A stretch of DNA of 64,000 nucleotides from contig JANCRA010000025.1 of NCBI GenBank assembly GCA_024362935.1, positions 9,016,936-9,080,935 on the forward strand. Reading direction: 5' to 3'. Under the pieces are notes generated by a model. The model had not been told where the DNA came from. It did no database searches and saw only the letters and a program-made list of their open reading frames with translations. Shown here in pieces: positions 36,601-50,107 of this stretch. Numbering within the stretch: the stretch's first letter is position 1; every line of letters begins with the position of its first letter. The stretch comes from Setophaga petechia. Its lineage: Eukaryota > Chordata > Aves > Passeriformes > Parulidae. Both the position numbers and the translations under genes were made by a program.

Positions 36601-38655
36601 TGGATTTTACCTTGCCCCCCAGAGAATTGAATAAAGATTAAGGATAAGAGGGACATCTTCAGTTGTTTCTTCACAAATTTCTCAACAACCTTTTTAGCAA
36701 AGGCAGAAACTAGTTTTCCTAGTTTTAGCAAAACTAGGAAAATTGTCACACAGCAAAAATAATTAGCCACAATGTCAGCAATAGGTAAGCTAAAACAGAG
36801 AAAGATTATCCTCCCAATTCTGTAGGTTTTGCACCTCACAGCCTGTCCCAGCATTTGCTCTGTAACAACATCCAGCCTATATCAAACCATGTGCAGTGGG
36901 GAACAGATCTCCATACATTTTTTTTAGCACTTGCAGAAAGGCAGTGATCATTTCCAAGTCCTGTCATTTTCTGCTCAAAGAAACCACGGGATTGAGAAGT
37001 TGTTTCAATGTCTGAATCAAAACAGAAACTGTCTGGGTTTGCATCTCAGTGCCCATGAAAACTTGAAATCCATAAAGAACATTATCCCAAAGAGAGCACA
37101 AATAGCCCGTGTACGTATCAAGTCCATGAGGAGCCTTCCAATGTCAAGAAAAAATAGCATCTTCTGCACAAAAAGGCAAAAAAGAAACCTAATGAGGTAA
37201 TTTTCTGTACACAGGTTCATCATGTGAAGGACATCCATTATTTTGAAGATGGGCATATTTTTAAAGTTTCAATTAAATTAGGATAATTTTCTAACAGTTT
37301 GGCTGTTCATCAGAACCTCATCAGGATAGAAATTGAGCAGAAACCCTTCTAGAACAGACCTGATTGTGAGAGATCTTTCATTCCATGGTCCTAGCCAGCT
37401 GGAAATACTGTGAATAGCCTCTTCAATGATATTTCAGTCTCCTGCTTTTGGACCCAGATGAAACCAGGAAGTGCTGCAAAACCATAAATACCATTAAAAG
37501 ACAGAGAGGGAGAAAGATTAACCAGATTTTGGCCAAGCTCCAAAACTCTGCATTTCAGTTTGGGGCAAAGGTTCAGGCTGGTTTTCACAGATCGGTTTGT
37601 CCACCTCAGTTATTTCCCACTCTTACATGATATAAAGTACCTTTGTTTATCTTTTACTCAGTTATACACCAAGTGCTGGTCATATTCCTTACACATCAGG
37701 CAATGCATGTGCAGAAAGAGAAAGAGGACTGAAAGCATGGCAAGACTCCACAGCTAATTTAGGATCAAAATAATGGGCGGGAGAAGCTGATTCCAGCTGC
37801 AAGGGGTTATATGGAAATATCCCTCTCAATTTTTCAAAGGCTTGTCCCATGTAGCACTGTTGGTCATTAGATAGAAATAATACTATATATTATTGATCAC
37901 AAATGAATAGAGAAATTCATTGCATAGGTCAGCAGGGACAAAAAAAAAAAAAGGTTTTTTGTTCTGGTTGTTAACAGAGAGAGGAGTCCATTCCTCTTTA
38001 CCTAGCTCTGTGTCCCCAGTCAGACACAGGCAGGAGTTGGTAGGAGCAAAGAAAGGAGGGCTGCTGACACCTTAACCTCCTGGTTTTAAAATAACTACTC
38101 AAATTCCCTTAAACACAAGTGTAAGTGGTGTCCTAAGCAGAGATGGGTGTATTCTCTTACATTTGGAAACACTCTTAGGTGTTGAGCAGCTCCTGCACCC
38201 ACAGGGTACCTTCAGCACTCAGCCTCAAACCACAGTGTGGGGTGCTGCCTCAGGATTTGAAATTGTGCTGTAGGATCATCTGAAAGGGATAAACTGACTC
38301 CTTTAGTGCCCACAGGGCTGCTGTGAAAGCACAGCCACAGATCCTGAACATGCCACTTGCCACTGCTGAAACAATACAGAGAGGACAGACACATCTGGAG
38401 CAGAGTGAGGCAACATCAACAAAAAGGCAGGTAGAAAGCGGCATATGATTTTCCAGAAATGATTTACAGGCAAATATATTTATTTTTTCTTTTGGGGAGA
38501 GCAGGGGAAAAGAGAGCTGCACGTCCTTTACAAACAGTGCTGGTATTATTCACACTGCCAACCAAACCACTTAAGCTAAAGAACCTTTGCAGTACCACAA
38601 GTGTAATACAAAAAAACAACCAAAAACCACTTACTTCCTTTTTTTCCCCCCTGAG
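30681..38655. other. Gene-free interval, 30.7-38.7 kb
   Basis: No gene is recognisable. The longest open frame (32762-33277, plus, 171 codons) has no known domain. A 19-A run lies at 31596-31614 and 13 A at 37940-37952. Tandem GAGTTTACT words are near 33281-33298. A 13-bp hairpin at 36714-36742 is listed separately. Confidence 0.6.
36714..36742. repeat. Perfect inverted repeat, 13-bp arms, 3-nt loop
   Basis: TTTTCCTAGTTTT (36714-36726) and AAAACTAGGAAAA (36730-36742) pair perfectly around AGC. Confidence 0.9.
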
Positions 38656-38659
38656 TATT

Positions 38660-38960
38660 GACATTCTTGTGCAGTATTAGGAGAGCTAATTTAGCTTCCA
38701 GTTCTAAGAATTTTTGAATCTATAGCCAGTAATTATTTGCATTCAGGGGTACAAAAGAGGAAAACAAAGCCCACAAATTCTAGCACATTCATGTGGGATT
38801 GGGAGTTGAATTAGGATCCTCACACCCCATTGAATTATCGGCCCCCCTATTAGAGCCTTATTAAAATGGTAATGATTATAATGCCAGTCATAGGCAGGCT
38901 GTCGCACCTGTCAAAAAAAATACCCCGATTATCCTGTTCATTCAACTGTCTGGCATTCGA
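38660..38960. promoter_or_regulatory. Candidate conserved non-coding element
   Basis: The interval contains the palindromic AGCTAATTTAGCT (38684-38696), repeated TAAT/ATTA words at 38860-38880, and CACCTGTCA at 38905-38913, an E-box joined to a TALE-type TGTCA. CpGs persist at GTCGCACC and CCCCGATT. It has no simple repeats until the CTTT array that follows. Confidence 0.35.
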
Positions 38961-38991
38961 ATCTGTGTCTCAGGTTTACTGTTCTGTGAAG

Positions 38992-39022
38992 TTTTTCTTT
39001 TTCTTTCTTTCTTTCTTTCTTT
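38992..39022 (+). repeat. (CTTT)n microsatellite
   Basis: TTTTTC followed by about six TTTC units. The array ends in TTTATG and another T run. Confidence 0.9.
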
Positions 39023-42000
39023 ATGTTTTTTTTTTCCCTTTTTATGAAGTAAAATAAAAGATACAAGAACAAACACTTCCACAGAGGTGATAAAAAAAAG
39101 AAAAATCCCCTCTAATTTAGCACATCTACTATCCATGTGGTGTTAAGGTATCTAGGACAGCAGTCTGAGGAAATAGATACAATTTCACTGGATTTCTCTA
39201 CGATGAGGGAGAATACAGAGGGCTACAGTAAAATCTCTTTATAAAAAGGAAGACTGGTTTTTATAAACAGAAAGAACAATTGGCCTTCCTCTTTCCATGC
39301 ACACACACACCCAGCCCATTTTTGCACACAGCCAGGATTATGTTACTCAGAGCAGTAAAGTCTTTCTTCCTACACAAAATAAACACCTTGCATGGTTTAA
39401 AGGGACAGTGTTGAAAAGACCAGCATTCGTGCACAGACTTTGCTAAGGAAGAAATTGCATTAATTCATTCTCTCCTTTAAAAGTAGTGAACACAGAATTC
39501 AAAATAATCAGCACAAACCTAGGGTCTAATCCTGAACACATTTAGTGAAAGGACACTGGGGCTTGAAGACCTCAGCTTTAAATTTAAAATCCTACAGGGA
39601 TTATTCCAATAACCTGTTGTTAATAGGAAAAACAACATTAATTTTAATAAAGATATATGGATACTTGGCTTTTCCAGACAAGTTCCTGAGAATTTAAGAA
39701 ATAAATCAGGTAGAGAGAAGATTAAATATTTTCCACCCTATTCAAAAGATGCCTTTTTCCTTTCCTCCAGCCCTGTTGTATGAGTTTTTCAAATACCACA
39801 GCATAAAAGAACGTCAGTGGAAGAGCATTTAGAGGCTGAATGCCTTCAATAGCATCTAAGACAGATGCTGTGTCACTGAGTGCCCTGGACTCTTTTGGGA
39901 AGTGGAGCAACCAACAAAAGACTGGTTGGGTTTTGTTTGTTTTGGTTTGTTCCAGAAAAACATTTTTGATGAAACATGAGGAAAAAAAAAAAAAAAAAAG
40001 CTAGGGTTTTCTTAGCCCTGGGAATAAAGAAATGTGTAAGAACTGCACTTAGAAGGCATCAGCTCCTGAGTGCATAAAGCACTAGATTTGTCCTTGTTTT
40101 CACAGAAGTAACTAGGAAAAAATCCCTTTATTTTAGAACCCCACATATAAACTTGCAAGGATTCCCATTCTAGGATGATAAGGATTCTATCTAAATGTTA
40201 CGTAAGTGATTCATTTTGTTTCTAAATTCAATTTTTCTGAGTTCACAAAGCCAAATGAATATTTTTAAGAAGAAAAGGAACAGAATTAGAAGGATGTTGT
40301 CGTGAAAAACAAGAAGTAACCATAGAATTGTAGCAAATAAATGAGTGAGCAAACAGCATGCAGCTGCTGCCTATTACCTCCTTGGTCTGAACATACACAC
40401 ACTTTTATTTTTGGATCTGATGCTCCTCAGTATTCTGTTTTCTGCTTTTTTAGATGGCAAATACTTAACAGTAGTGATGGATGCTGCTCGTTCACTGCCT
40501 GCAAAGGGAACACTGGTCCTTAAAGAGGATTTTGGAATGATGCAGTGATTCCTTTCTTTAAAACCCCAGTTATCTTCATGTAAGTAGAGCTGGGCCAAAC
40601 TCAGAAATCCTGTCTATAAATAATCACTTAACCCAATCACTCACACAATCAGAGACATTTGAGCAATGTGTTTGAATGGTGAGAAATAAGCACCATTTCC
40701 ATTCTCCACTGCTAAGTGCAAGGGATCACCAGAAAGCTGAAGCATCACATTTAAGAAGTTTGAAGGTCAGCAGAGCTTTAGCAAAGGTTTAAGGATGCCC
40801 CAAGACTACATCACTAACCTCACAGGGTATGTTGCCCCAACTCTGCTTTTTCTTGCCTTAACAGGCCTCTGCCAGCTCAGAGCTCCTCATCCCCCACCCC
40901 TGTCTTCTTGCTGTCTGAATTGCTGGAATGAAGAATCTCACTTTTGCATGCTCATGAGAGCTGCAGCACTCAAAGTGATAGCAAGGAGCTGCAAGTTCTT
41001 GAAGGAATGAGAGATGCTATGGAGGATGGAGAGACTGGGACAGGATAGATGCAGGTGCTGCCTGAATATGTTTCTGCAGATGGCACATTGCTTGGATCAG
41101 GTGAGGAGCAGCTGGAGCAGTGGGACCACAGGCTGTTTCCCATCATCTTAATGCACCTCATCTTAGAGGCTTCAATCAAACAGCTGCAAGAAAATTCACC
41201 AATCTGTCTTCTGAGAGCATTACTGAGTGAAAGCTGGAACTGATTAAATGCTACCATAGCAATGGTGACAAATGGTTTCACCAAGAAGGGTCTCGAGATC
41301 ACTTCACCAATGACTCAGTTGCCCAGAATTTGCCTGCCAGAGTCCAGAATGCAAATATTTGAGGTGGTGCTCCAGATTGCATCCTCCTATTTGAGGCATT
41401 TTATGCTTGAATTTCACCAACACTCATGTGGTTCTGTAGCTTTGAATCTTAAGTGAATGAGTTGCCACCCTTGTTGATGTGGTAGCTAGAGAAACTATCC
41501 ATTCCTTCAAAAAAATCCTCCCCCAGAAACAGACCACCTACCCATTATTAGCCAGGGTTACCAGTTAAAAACCTATGAAGGGGGTCACATGAATGGAGAG
41601 CAGTGTGCATGTTTTATTAGTTTGAACAACTAGGGAATAGATGGATGAAAGATAAGGTAATGATTTGTGACAGGAGCCCAAAATTTGATTTCAAGAATTA
41701 AATTACCCTTCTAAGAGATCCCCAAGGAAATCTATTAAAATACCATCTTCCCCTATCCCCAAAGTATACAAAAGCTGCCTAGTAACTGTCCAGTATCACT
41801 GCCTTCGTGACATGTTGGATGATTCCCAAGACAAAAACCATATGCTGTCCGATGAATGGTAGAGCAATCAACAAGGAAAGGCTATTCTTTAAGTTACTCG
41901 CCCTAAGAAAAAGAAAGAAAAAAGAGAAACTAACAACTAAAGCACAAAGTTTGCACTAGAACTTAGGGTTTGGTTTTTCACCAGATAATCAGAACTACTC

Positions 42001-45000
42001 TCAAGCCACAAAATCACACCCCTAGGAAGTGGGAAAGGATTTTCACTTTTGAAGCCGTAGAACTCTGCACCGACGGCAATCCCCCATGTTCAGAGGAGCA
42101 GGCAGCAGTGAGAAGTGGATTGCCTAATGCCTGATCATGATATTAACCCTTTCATCAGTTCCCTGGGACTGCTACTGAAGCCTAAGCTTTCCCTCTCACA
42201 ACTTTCCCTCTCTCTCAAGCTATCTTGTACTCTTGTTATATCTAAGGTTACCCCACTGCATAAATGTTACTATTTAAACCCAGAAGTTTCAGACATGAAG
42301 TAAAGAAACAAAAGAACATATTATGAACTTCTGCATCAGTACAGAGCTATGGGAGATTTGACTCAAGCTAGATATAACTTTTCAGGCTAAAAATAACACT
42401 TGCAGGCAAATGCAGAATGTAAAGTAAGACTGAGCAACACCAGACTTGAGTTTTTACTTACCTATGTCACATATCAGGTGCTCAATTTTCTTACTCACCA
42501 CTGAAAAATGTGATAAGAAATGCTGATGATAAGGAGCCACAGTTCAGATGTGGCATTTTGAAATACCAGGGTGATATCTGCTACAAGAAATCAATATCAT
42601 TCACTGATGTGGTTGGTATCAGGAACAAACCTTGCTCCTAGTCAGTTGCTCAGTATAGTTCAGAATATTTCCCTCCAAGCTACTTTCATTTTAAATTATA
42701 CTTAAAAAAAACCCAACTTCCAATCATCATCTCTCTATGCAGTGAAACAGTATGTGTTTAGATGTGATTTTAGAAGATATGAATAAAGGTATTTTTTAAG
42801 TGAGACACCTCAATTTTTTGAGGCAGGCATATATTTCAGTTTACTGCTCTGTCCACATACATTCTTCAAATCCACAAATTTAGGCATTCACATAAATTTA
42901 ATTGAATTTCTCTTTCAGAATAACAAAACCTCATCAAAACATGCAGATTTTAAAGCAAAGGACTAGTTTATGTTTAAGCAGATTCAGGTAAGTTTTTGCA
43001 GGACTAGGATTTGAGAGGTCTGGTATCCAGCAGTAGAGGGCTACATGCATCTCAGAGAGGAGCTCTGTGAAGAGCACCAGAATGCTTTACCTACCCAGCC
43101 TGAAACATTTTCAATTAGAAAGCCTTCAAGTCCATTCAACTGATCAAAAATCTCATAAAATTGCTGCAAAATTCAAAAGCAACAAGAACAACAGAAAAAA
43201 AAAGAAAAATAAAGGTAATTTTTTTTACACAGCATTTTTCTTTCTCTTAGAGAAAACTTCGAATTCTTAGGAGAACTAAAGAAACTTCAAAGTATGATAT
43301 CTATAAATTTTCCAGGTACACTGTTCCTTCTATATTATTATTTATGATCCTGAAGCCAAAAACCCAGATCTGAAAACTACTCAAACCCTTCTTCAGTCTG
43401 GCCCCAAGTCTAGTTAACATTCTGTTCAGAATATCCTGCTTTGACTGTGAAAAGGAGCAGTTACCTCTTTCCTAAGCAGCTTTAGAGAGGGAAAATAAAA
43501 AAAAAAAGAAGAAAGAAAGAAAAGAAAAAAGAAAAATTCTGTCTTTGAAAAGCTTGAATAGATGCATACCATTATGAGTCTGGTAGGATTGACTGGGACA
43601 AGTACCTGAAAACACACTGAGGCCAAAACCCCCTCTGATTTACCACAGTCAGGGTTTTACTCCATTGCTCCACTACACACATCCATGCATAAATTCTGCA
43701 TAGCTGCCTAACCCCATGGACAGGGGTCCCTGTTCTAGCATTTCTGAGGATCCCTAAAGATGTTGTGCTGACATGAGTATGCCCATTAAAGTCCTGATGT
43801 CTGGAATGCACTTAGAGTATACCTGAACCTGCTGAGATTCCTTGTTGTGATGTTCTCCTGCTTATCTTGTCTGAAACACATGGCAATCAGTGATCTCTGT
43901 GCTCATCAGCAGAATGCAAAATTCTGCAAGACAAGAAGAATCCCCTGCTCTGCTGCAGTATTGGTTGGGTGTAACTCTCCAACAGATGACTATGAATCTC
44001 ATAGACAGCCCACTTTCCAAAGCCAGTCCTTTGTGACTGCAGATCCTATGTGACAACAGGAAACACAATACTTACACAATCAGAGGGTTGTGACTGTTTT
44101 TGAATGGCAATGATCACATAAAACATGGCCCAAAAATGCCCATAGTGTTTTCCATTACCTTTGATGTCGGAGACCACTTCAGCTTTATACCCAAAACTTT
44201 TGTCAGGAAATGTGTTTGATACACATGCAATGCTTCTTGGTACTTTTATAATAATCTGGGCCATAAAGTGGATACTGACCTGTTAGGAAAAAAGGGCAAA
44301 GGCAGTCAATTTTTCTCCCATTCTGATTATTGCAACAGGTAAAAAGAGAAATGTCTAGTTGATATACAGTATAAAATGGAATAGGAGACCATTTCTCAGT
44401 GCTTGCACTGAAAAGCATCTTTGGCTATGACTGTGGTTTATGAAAGACTTAACTTTTCAGTGACAGACAAAAAAAAATCACCTTAACTTTCCTTATGAAC
44501 ACTTTTGAGCTTCCTTGCAACTTCCTGGCATGTAAAAATGACTGGGAAGAGGCTGTAGGATGCTTACAGGGATTTCCAAATATTTCCAAAAATTTCCAAA
44601 TCAAATTCTTTTGACTGGAATGTAGCCATTAGTTCTGATTCAGGAAAAATCAACACAATGTGGACTGCCTGGAAGAGAGCATGGTAAGGAAGAGGTGGAA
44701 GGGTGCAGCAAGCTCTGTGCCATGTGCCCAGCCAACACCCAATGGCACTGTTAAACACCATGGACACAGTGCACTCCTTCTGCATCATCCCAAGTGCATC
44801 ATCTGGAGGATGCTTGGGGTGCATGAAGTATGTCTGGGCAGCAGTCAGTACACAAAAAATAAATGTCTGATTTGCCTAGCAGTCAGGCAGGTGGGATTCA
44901 GCCCAGCCACTGGTGATGTGGGGAAGAACATGACACCATGGAAGTAACAGATAAAATAAACTGACAAACACACACGGTTTAGCTTTGATTCTCATCTCTG

Positions 45001-45599
45001 ACTTTAACAGTATGATGCTGGTAAAGCAACTACATTTTCAAATCTCATGTTTCCAGGTGTAAAACATCCATTCATTCTCCATTCAGTACAACAAGGTCTA
45101 AATGCTAACCTAATACAAATAACAAGCATCAGGTGTGTGCTTCCAGGGAGCGTTCTGCCAGTTGTGTTTCCAGCAACCAGGAAAAATGCTGGTTATTGTC
45201 ATGAATGGAAGGAGGGGAGCTCACCCAGGGGCACCCTCTCCCCATACTTCCTGGATCCCAGCAGTGCAAGAGCTGCCCGTGCCTCCTTGCTAAAGCCAAG
45301 GGATTATTTCCAAATCTGTAAGCCAAAAGTGTGATCATACTTTTTTTGGACACACTTCCATTTCCCTGGTTGCTCCTTTCTACACCTCTCGTTCCAGCAG
45401 AAATTTCATTGTCTCTTATCTTCCCTCTACAGGATCTTGTCTATTTTTAGCCAGAGCAACGTTGAATTTTATTTCCTCTTCTTTCTCTCCATCTAGACCC
45501 CTCACCACAGCCCCCCACCACCATCCCTATGCATTTGCAACAAAAGTGTAAACTTCAGAAACTATTTGTATTTCATGGGCATTCACACATCATGCCAAA
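39023..45599. other. Gene-free interval, 39.0-45.6 kb
   Basis: No gene is recognisable. An 18-A run lies at 39982-39999, A/G-rich tracts at about 41907-41930 and about 43495-43536. Three helically spaced TTTCCAAA words are at 44571-44600. Confidence 0.6.
44571..44600 (+). repeat. Three 10-bp tandem units NATTTCCAAA
   Basis: GATTTCCAAA, TATTTCCAAA and AATTTCCAAA follow each other without a gap. Each differs only in its first base. The core TTTCC/GGAAA is the NFAT/Rel-type half-site. Confidence 0.9.
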
Positions 45600-46240
45600 A
45601 CGATGGCCCAAAAGTTTGGCGGGTAATCTCAACCCCAGAATTCGTGAGCTGATGATGAATGGCTGTGAAGCCTTTGTGATTGCTCAGGCTCCATTGTGGC
45701 TGGAACAATGGAGGAGGACACAAGTCTGGCTCAGGAGAGCAACGGATAAAACTGTTGGGGAGAATGGCGGGCTCCTGCCGACATGACCACTTGTTGACAT
45801 TGAAAGGATTCAAAAACAAGTGAGCAGAAACAGAAACGATTCTGTTCGGCGAGGCTATTAGCTGCAACGTGTGGCAGTGGAGCGGTCACTCCTGATGTGT
45901 TTCCTCTCTAATGAGCCCTGAATGCCCTATTAAACTGGGATGCTATAGGCCCAGCGCCACTGGGACAATGCCATGCATGAACGACTCCCCCAGCACCTAT
46001 TGGCTGCCCGCATGAAGGAAGCAACTGGCAACACTCAGATTTAAACGGGCCTGACAGTACAGTTAAATGATCATTAATTAGAGTTGCTGGACAGATAGGG
46101 ACTCAAAGCAATTCTTAATGACAAGATAACAGTCTAGTATTACTCAGCTTAGCACAAGTTCAAGCTCGGAGCCCATCTCGGCCTTTGTACTGTACATGAC
46201 GGGTGTCAAATCGAGTTTGGTTTCATTCCTATATTGACAA
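45600..46240. promoter_or_regulatory. Candidate enhancer with CpG retention and an inverted SOX-type pair
   Basis: About 19 CpGs are kept in ~600 bases of moderate-GC, repeat-free DNA, well above the surrounding background. CCATTGT (45691-45697) and ACAATGG (45705-45711) form an inverted pair around a 7-base spacer, and CTTTGT lies just upstream at 45672-45677. All three fit SOX HMG-box consensus cores. The right half holds TTAATTAGAG, TAATGACAAGATAACAG and TGACAG words, which fit homeodomain, GATA and TALE motifs. This is the strongest enhancer-like segment in the desert, although conservation has not been measured. Confidence 0.45.
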
Positions 46241-49200
46241 GCCATAAGAAATCCTGACTGGGTGTTGAGGCAGTAATAGAGATTTTATTTGTAAGGATGA
46301 AAATAAACCTGAGTTAAGAGTAGATTTTCTGTAGAGAAGTTCATGTTAGAAAAAGAAAAAGAGAACAGTAAAAAGAATCACTCTTCTTTTAACATGTTTG
46401 TAAATGAATCCATAAGAAAGCCACTACTCACCCACTTTCTGTGCTGCTTCATCATCCTCTCTCCCCAGTACTTAACACGATCTATTAATCCAACTTCACT
46501 CCAACCTTGCTCAAACCCCTGGTTTGTTTGATTGGTCACTCAATATTAATTTGGGAAGAGAACACAGAATCAAGCTATCGAGCGTTAGAAGCAAAAAGTC
46601 ACAATGAGACATGAGCTCTGGCTTGAGGGCGTCATCCCCTTCCATGGATTTGGGGAGAGCCTTTCCCCAAGAACACATTATATCCTAATCAGCAGCTCCT
46701 GGACTGCTTGCAACATTCAGTGGAACAACATATATGGTCCTTCTTTGCATCAGGATACTGGATTAGCACAAGTCTGATTTCCCACAAGAAATCCTGTTCA
46801 CTGAAGGTTATTATAGACAATATACAGTATAGGATACAGTATAGGATTAACTGGTTCAAAAATACACAGTATGGCTCCTAAAGGCTTACAGGCCCAGGGC
46901 ACCAGTGAAAGTTCTCCCACCAGGGAGTGAAGTGGTGAGACAACCAATGTGTATTTGGGATTAGAATAGTGAAGATCAGTATTTAGCATTTCTACTTTCA
47001 TTTGGCTTTGTGTATTTTGTTACAATGTCTTAAATTGTGAAAAGTATACTGCAATAGCCACTTCAGATCCACAACAGGTTATGCAGGACCACAGGTACAC
47101 ATATCCTACTGCAAACTAAGAAAAAGTTTCTTGATTGAAACACAAGATTACATAAACTCTTAATAGCACATTATTCTGAAACTTTTTGTAACTCTATTTG
47201 CACGTTTTAACAAAGATGCTGTGGAGAGGGAGGTAGATCAGGGCTATGACAAGATTGTTGCAGATTGTTGAGCAACTCACTTTAGCAATTATTCATATTT
47301 CTTATGGAATTCTGTGATAGGATGCATACAATATAACCTCAGTACATTCTATGAATCTTAAAAAACCTCCACATAGTCCCTAATACAAGAAGTCCCCGGT
47401 CCAGAGGATTTCTGAGGCAGCACTGGATGCAGCTGCCAAGTAAACAATTTTTTTCTTTCATCTCTTCACTCCTCACCTTTGCTGAAAGGAACAGCCTGTT
47501 TAAAGGAAATAACAATGTCATGGTAAATGCTATCATATCACCCAAGAAATGTGTCACATTCTTAACTGCTGTTAATTTTTGTCATGGGAGATTTTTGGGG
47601 AGGGGTTTTGTTGTTCTGTTCCTTTGCAATCAGGCTGTGAAAGCTTTCACCAGAACATGCGATCTAGGCCAGAATATTAGTTTCTCCAAAGGGAAAAGAG
47701 GTAAGTGACAGTCAAGCCTGGGATTGTAGGAGGAATATGGTTTTCCCTTTAGCAGCAGGGCAGCAAGCATTGCTCTACAGTAACTACTGAGGTGCAAAAC
47801 AACTTGTGAAATGACATTCTGCCTAGTAGATTCTAAACCCTGATTTCTAAGTGCAAAATTTTCCCAGCTAAAGAGGAATCAGAAAGACATTAATGCAGGG
47901 AATAGCATTGCTTTTCAGGTAGTGGGAGTCTTGCTTCTCTGATCAACAGGGCGAGTGGAGAGGAGGATGAGGCTGCCTCTCTTCCTTCCTCATTATTTCC
48001 CTTTTCTCTCTCCAGAGTGCTGCTAGCATCCTTACAGCACATACAGACTCGGCAGCAGAGGGTGATGGACTTATGCATTTTGATCCATCAAATGCTGGGC
48101 CAGGACATGGCAAAACTCACTCTGACATCATGAGGTTGGGGGTCTATTTTCCAGAGGCAGCAGGTGGTCGAGCTCTTTGTCTGGCAGGAAAGGCAGCCTA
48201 TCTACATCAAATTCCAGCACTGAGACTCTCAATCACATCTGAATTTTCAGATGTCCCATGAAAATCTGTTCTTTAATTTCTGACTTCTAGGTATTAAACA
48301 CAGCCTCAGACAGTAAATCTCTAGATTTGTAGAGCCTGTCATGACTTTTTTTTTTTAATGAATGAATTTTAGGCCCCTCCTTAGAACTGTGAAATAACAA
48401 GATTGATTGTCAAAGTGAAAACAGAGCCTAAAACCTTGTGTTCTTCTGAAGACACTGACTGATTTTAAAATTCTCTGGAGTTTATCATAACATATTCTAT
48501 GGGACTACACAAAGCAGGTGAAAAGATGAGGGGACACTGTGAGAAACAGAAGGGAAAGGAGTGACATGTGTATGGACTTTACTGTTTGGGGGTTTATTTC
48601 TATTTAGAATTTTACAGAAACTGAGAGACAACTGTGTTATTGAATACTTGCCTGAGAGAATTTGTAAATCAGCTTGCTGTAGTAATGTTTGTACAACAAT
48701 CCCCATTTTACTTTTCTAACTCAGGCTTCTGTCGTGCATGTGGTGGCTGCAATGTCCAGAGGTCCCAGCAGAGAGGGGCCCCAGGATGCTGGGTGCAGGA
48801 TGAACATATAGGCTTTATTATGTTAAAACCCACACAATAGTTACATCCTCCTCTTGGTAAAGGGATCATTGAGGAGTATTGTGCATTTGCTATTGTCTCT
48901 CCCTTCTTTGATGCCTGGGCTGAGCTCTCATTAGGCCTAATTGGACATTTGCAACATGCCCTCAGTGGAGGATATACCTGTGTGTTCTCCCTACACAAGG
49001 GCTGACTGGAAAATGGGATGGCTCCTTCAGGGAGGCTCTGAGGCCATGTTCTGCTGGCCAGATGATCTCTGGGGGCCAGCACTACCAGAGCATGGCTGAC
49101 AGGCCCCATGAGCAGTGGTTGGGGTTGAGACCTCAGCAAGAGCAAGGCAGAGAACTGCAGCATCCCAGAAAGCCCCGTGCCTCAACTGGAGAAGGAGAGG

Positions 49201-50061
49201 GATGTCTGATCTATGCACAGTTTGTCCCAGTGGGTTTAATTTCTTCACTTTTTCTAAAGCAGTCTTACAGCTTTCAGGTCAGACTGTGCTTCCTCCATGA
49301 CACTCAGGCAGTCTGTTAGACTGAGCTTATTTATGACAAAACCAAGAAAACTGTGCTCTTTTGCATATGCTGGACTCTGTGTTAGTTGTTAAGATCAAGA
49401 AAAATAACATTTCATTAAAGGTAAACTGGAAGAAATATGAAGCCAGCCTTCCTACCCACCTGATGTGTCTGTTACAAATCTCATCTGTTGATTTAAACCT
49501 CGGTGTTCACTTATAGTCTGAGATGAACACCAACACCAAAACAAACCCCACTTTTGTCAAGGAATATTCAAAGGAATGTCATGTCAGCAAAACTTCAATG
49601 ATAGCAAGGAGCATTGAGATGCATAAAACTATAATGTCTCCAGTCCCACATAGTTCTGTACCATATGGCCAGAGAGAAGCAGATGGGCCAGGTCACAGCA
49701 GGGGAAGAGAGGGAGAGACTCAGGATTGTTTATCTGACCCAGTGGGCCAACACTAACAGACTGTCCCCAGTGACCAGCCTATTATTAACAGAAAGAGTTG
49801 ATAAGAACGTGATCCCCACATTTATTTGCCCTCAGGTATTTTTCACATGTGATGCCCAATGAAAATGACCTTTTATTTTGCAGATGTTTATTTTGGGGCT
49901 GGAACATTTGACTCGCAAAGAAGCCATGAATTGCACTCCACTTGTCTTTTATTGATTTTAGATGCCAGCTATCTCTACCTGTTTACTTGACTAAAGTTCA
50001 GAAAGAAACCTGCTTGTCTAAGCGAGACAAAGTCAACAATAAATAATGTAAAAAAGATTTT

Positions 50062-50107
<46 letters not shown>

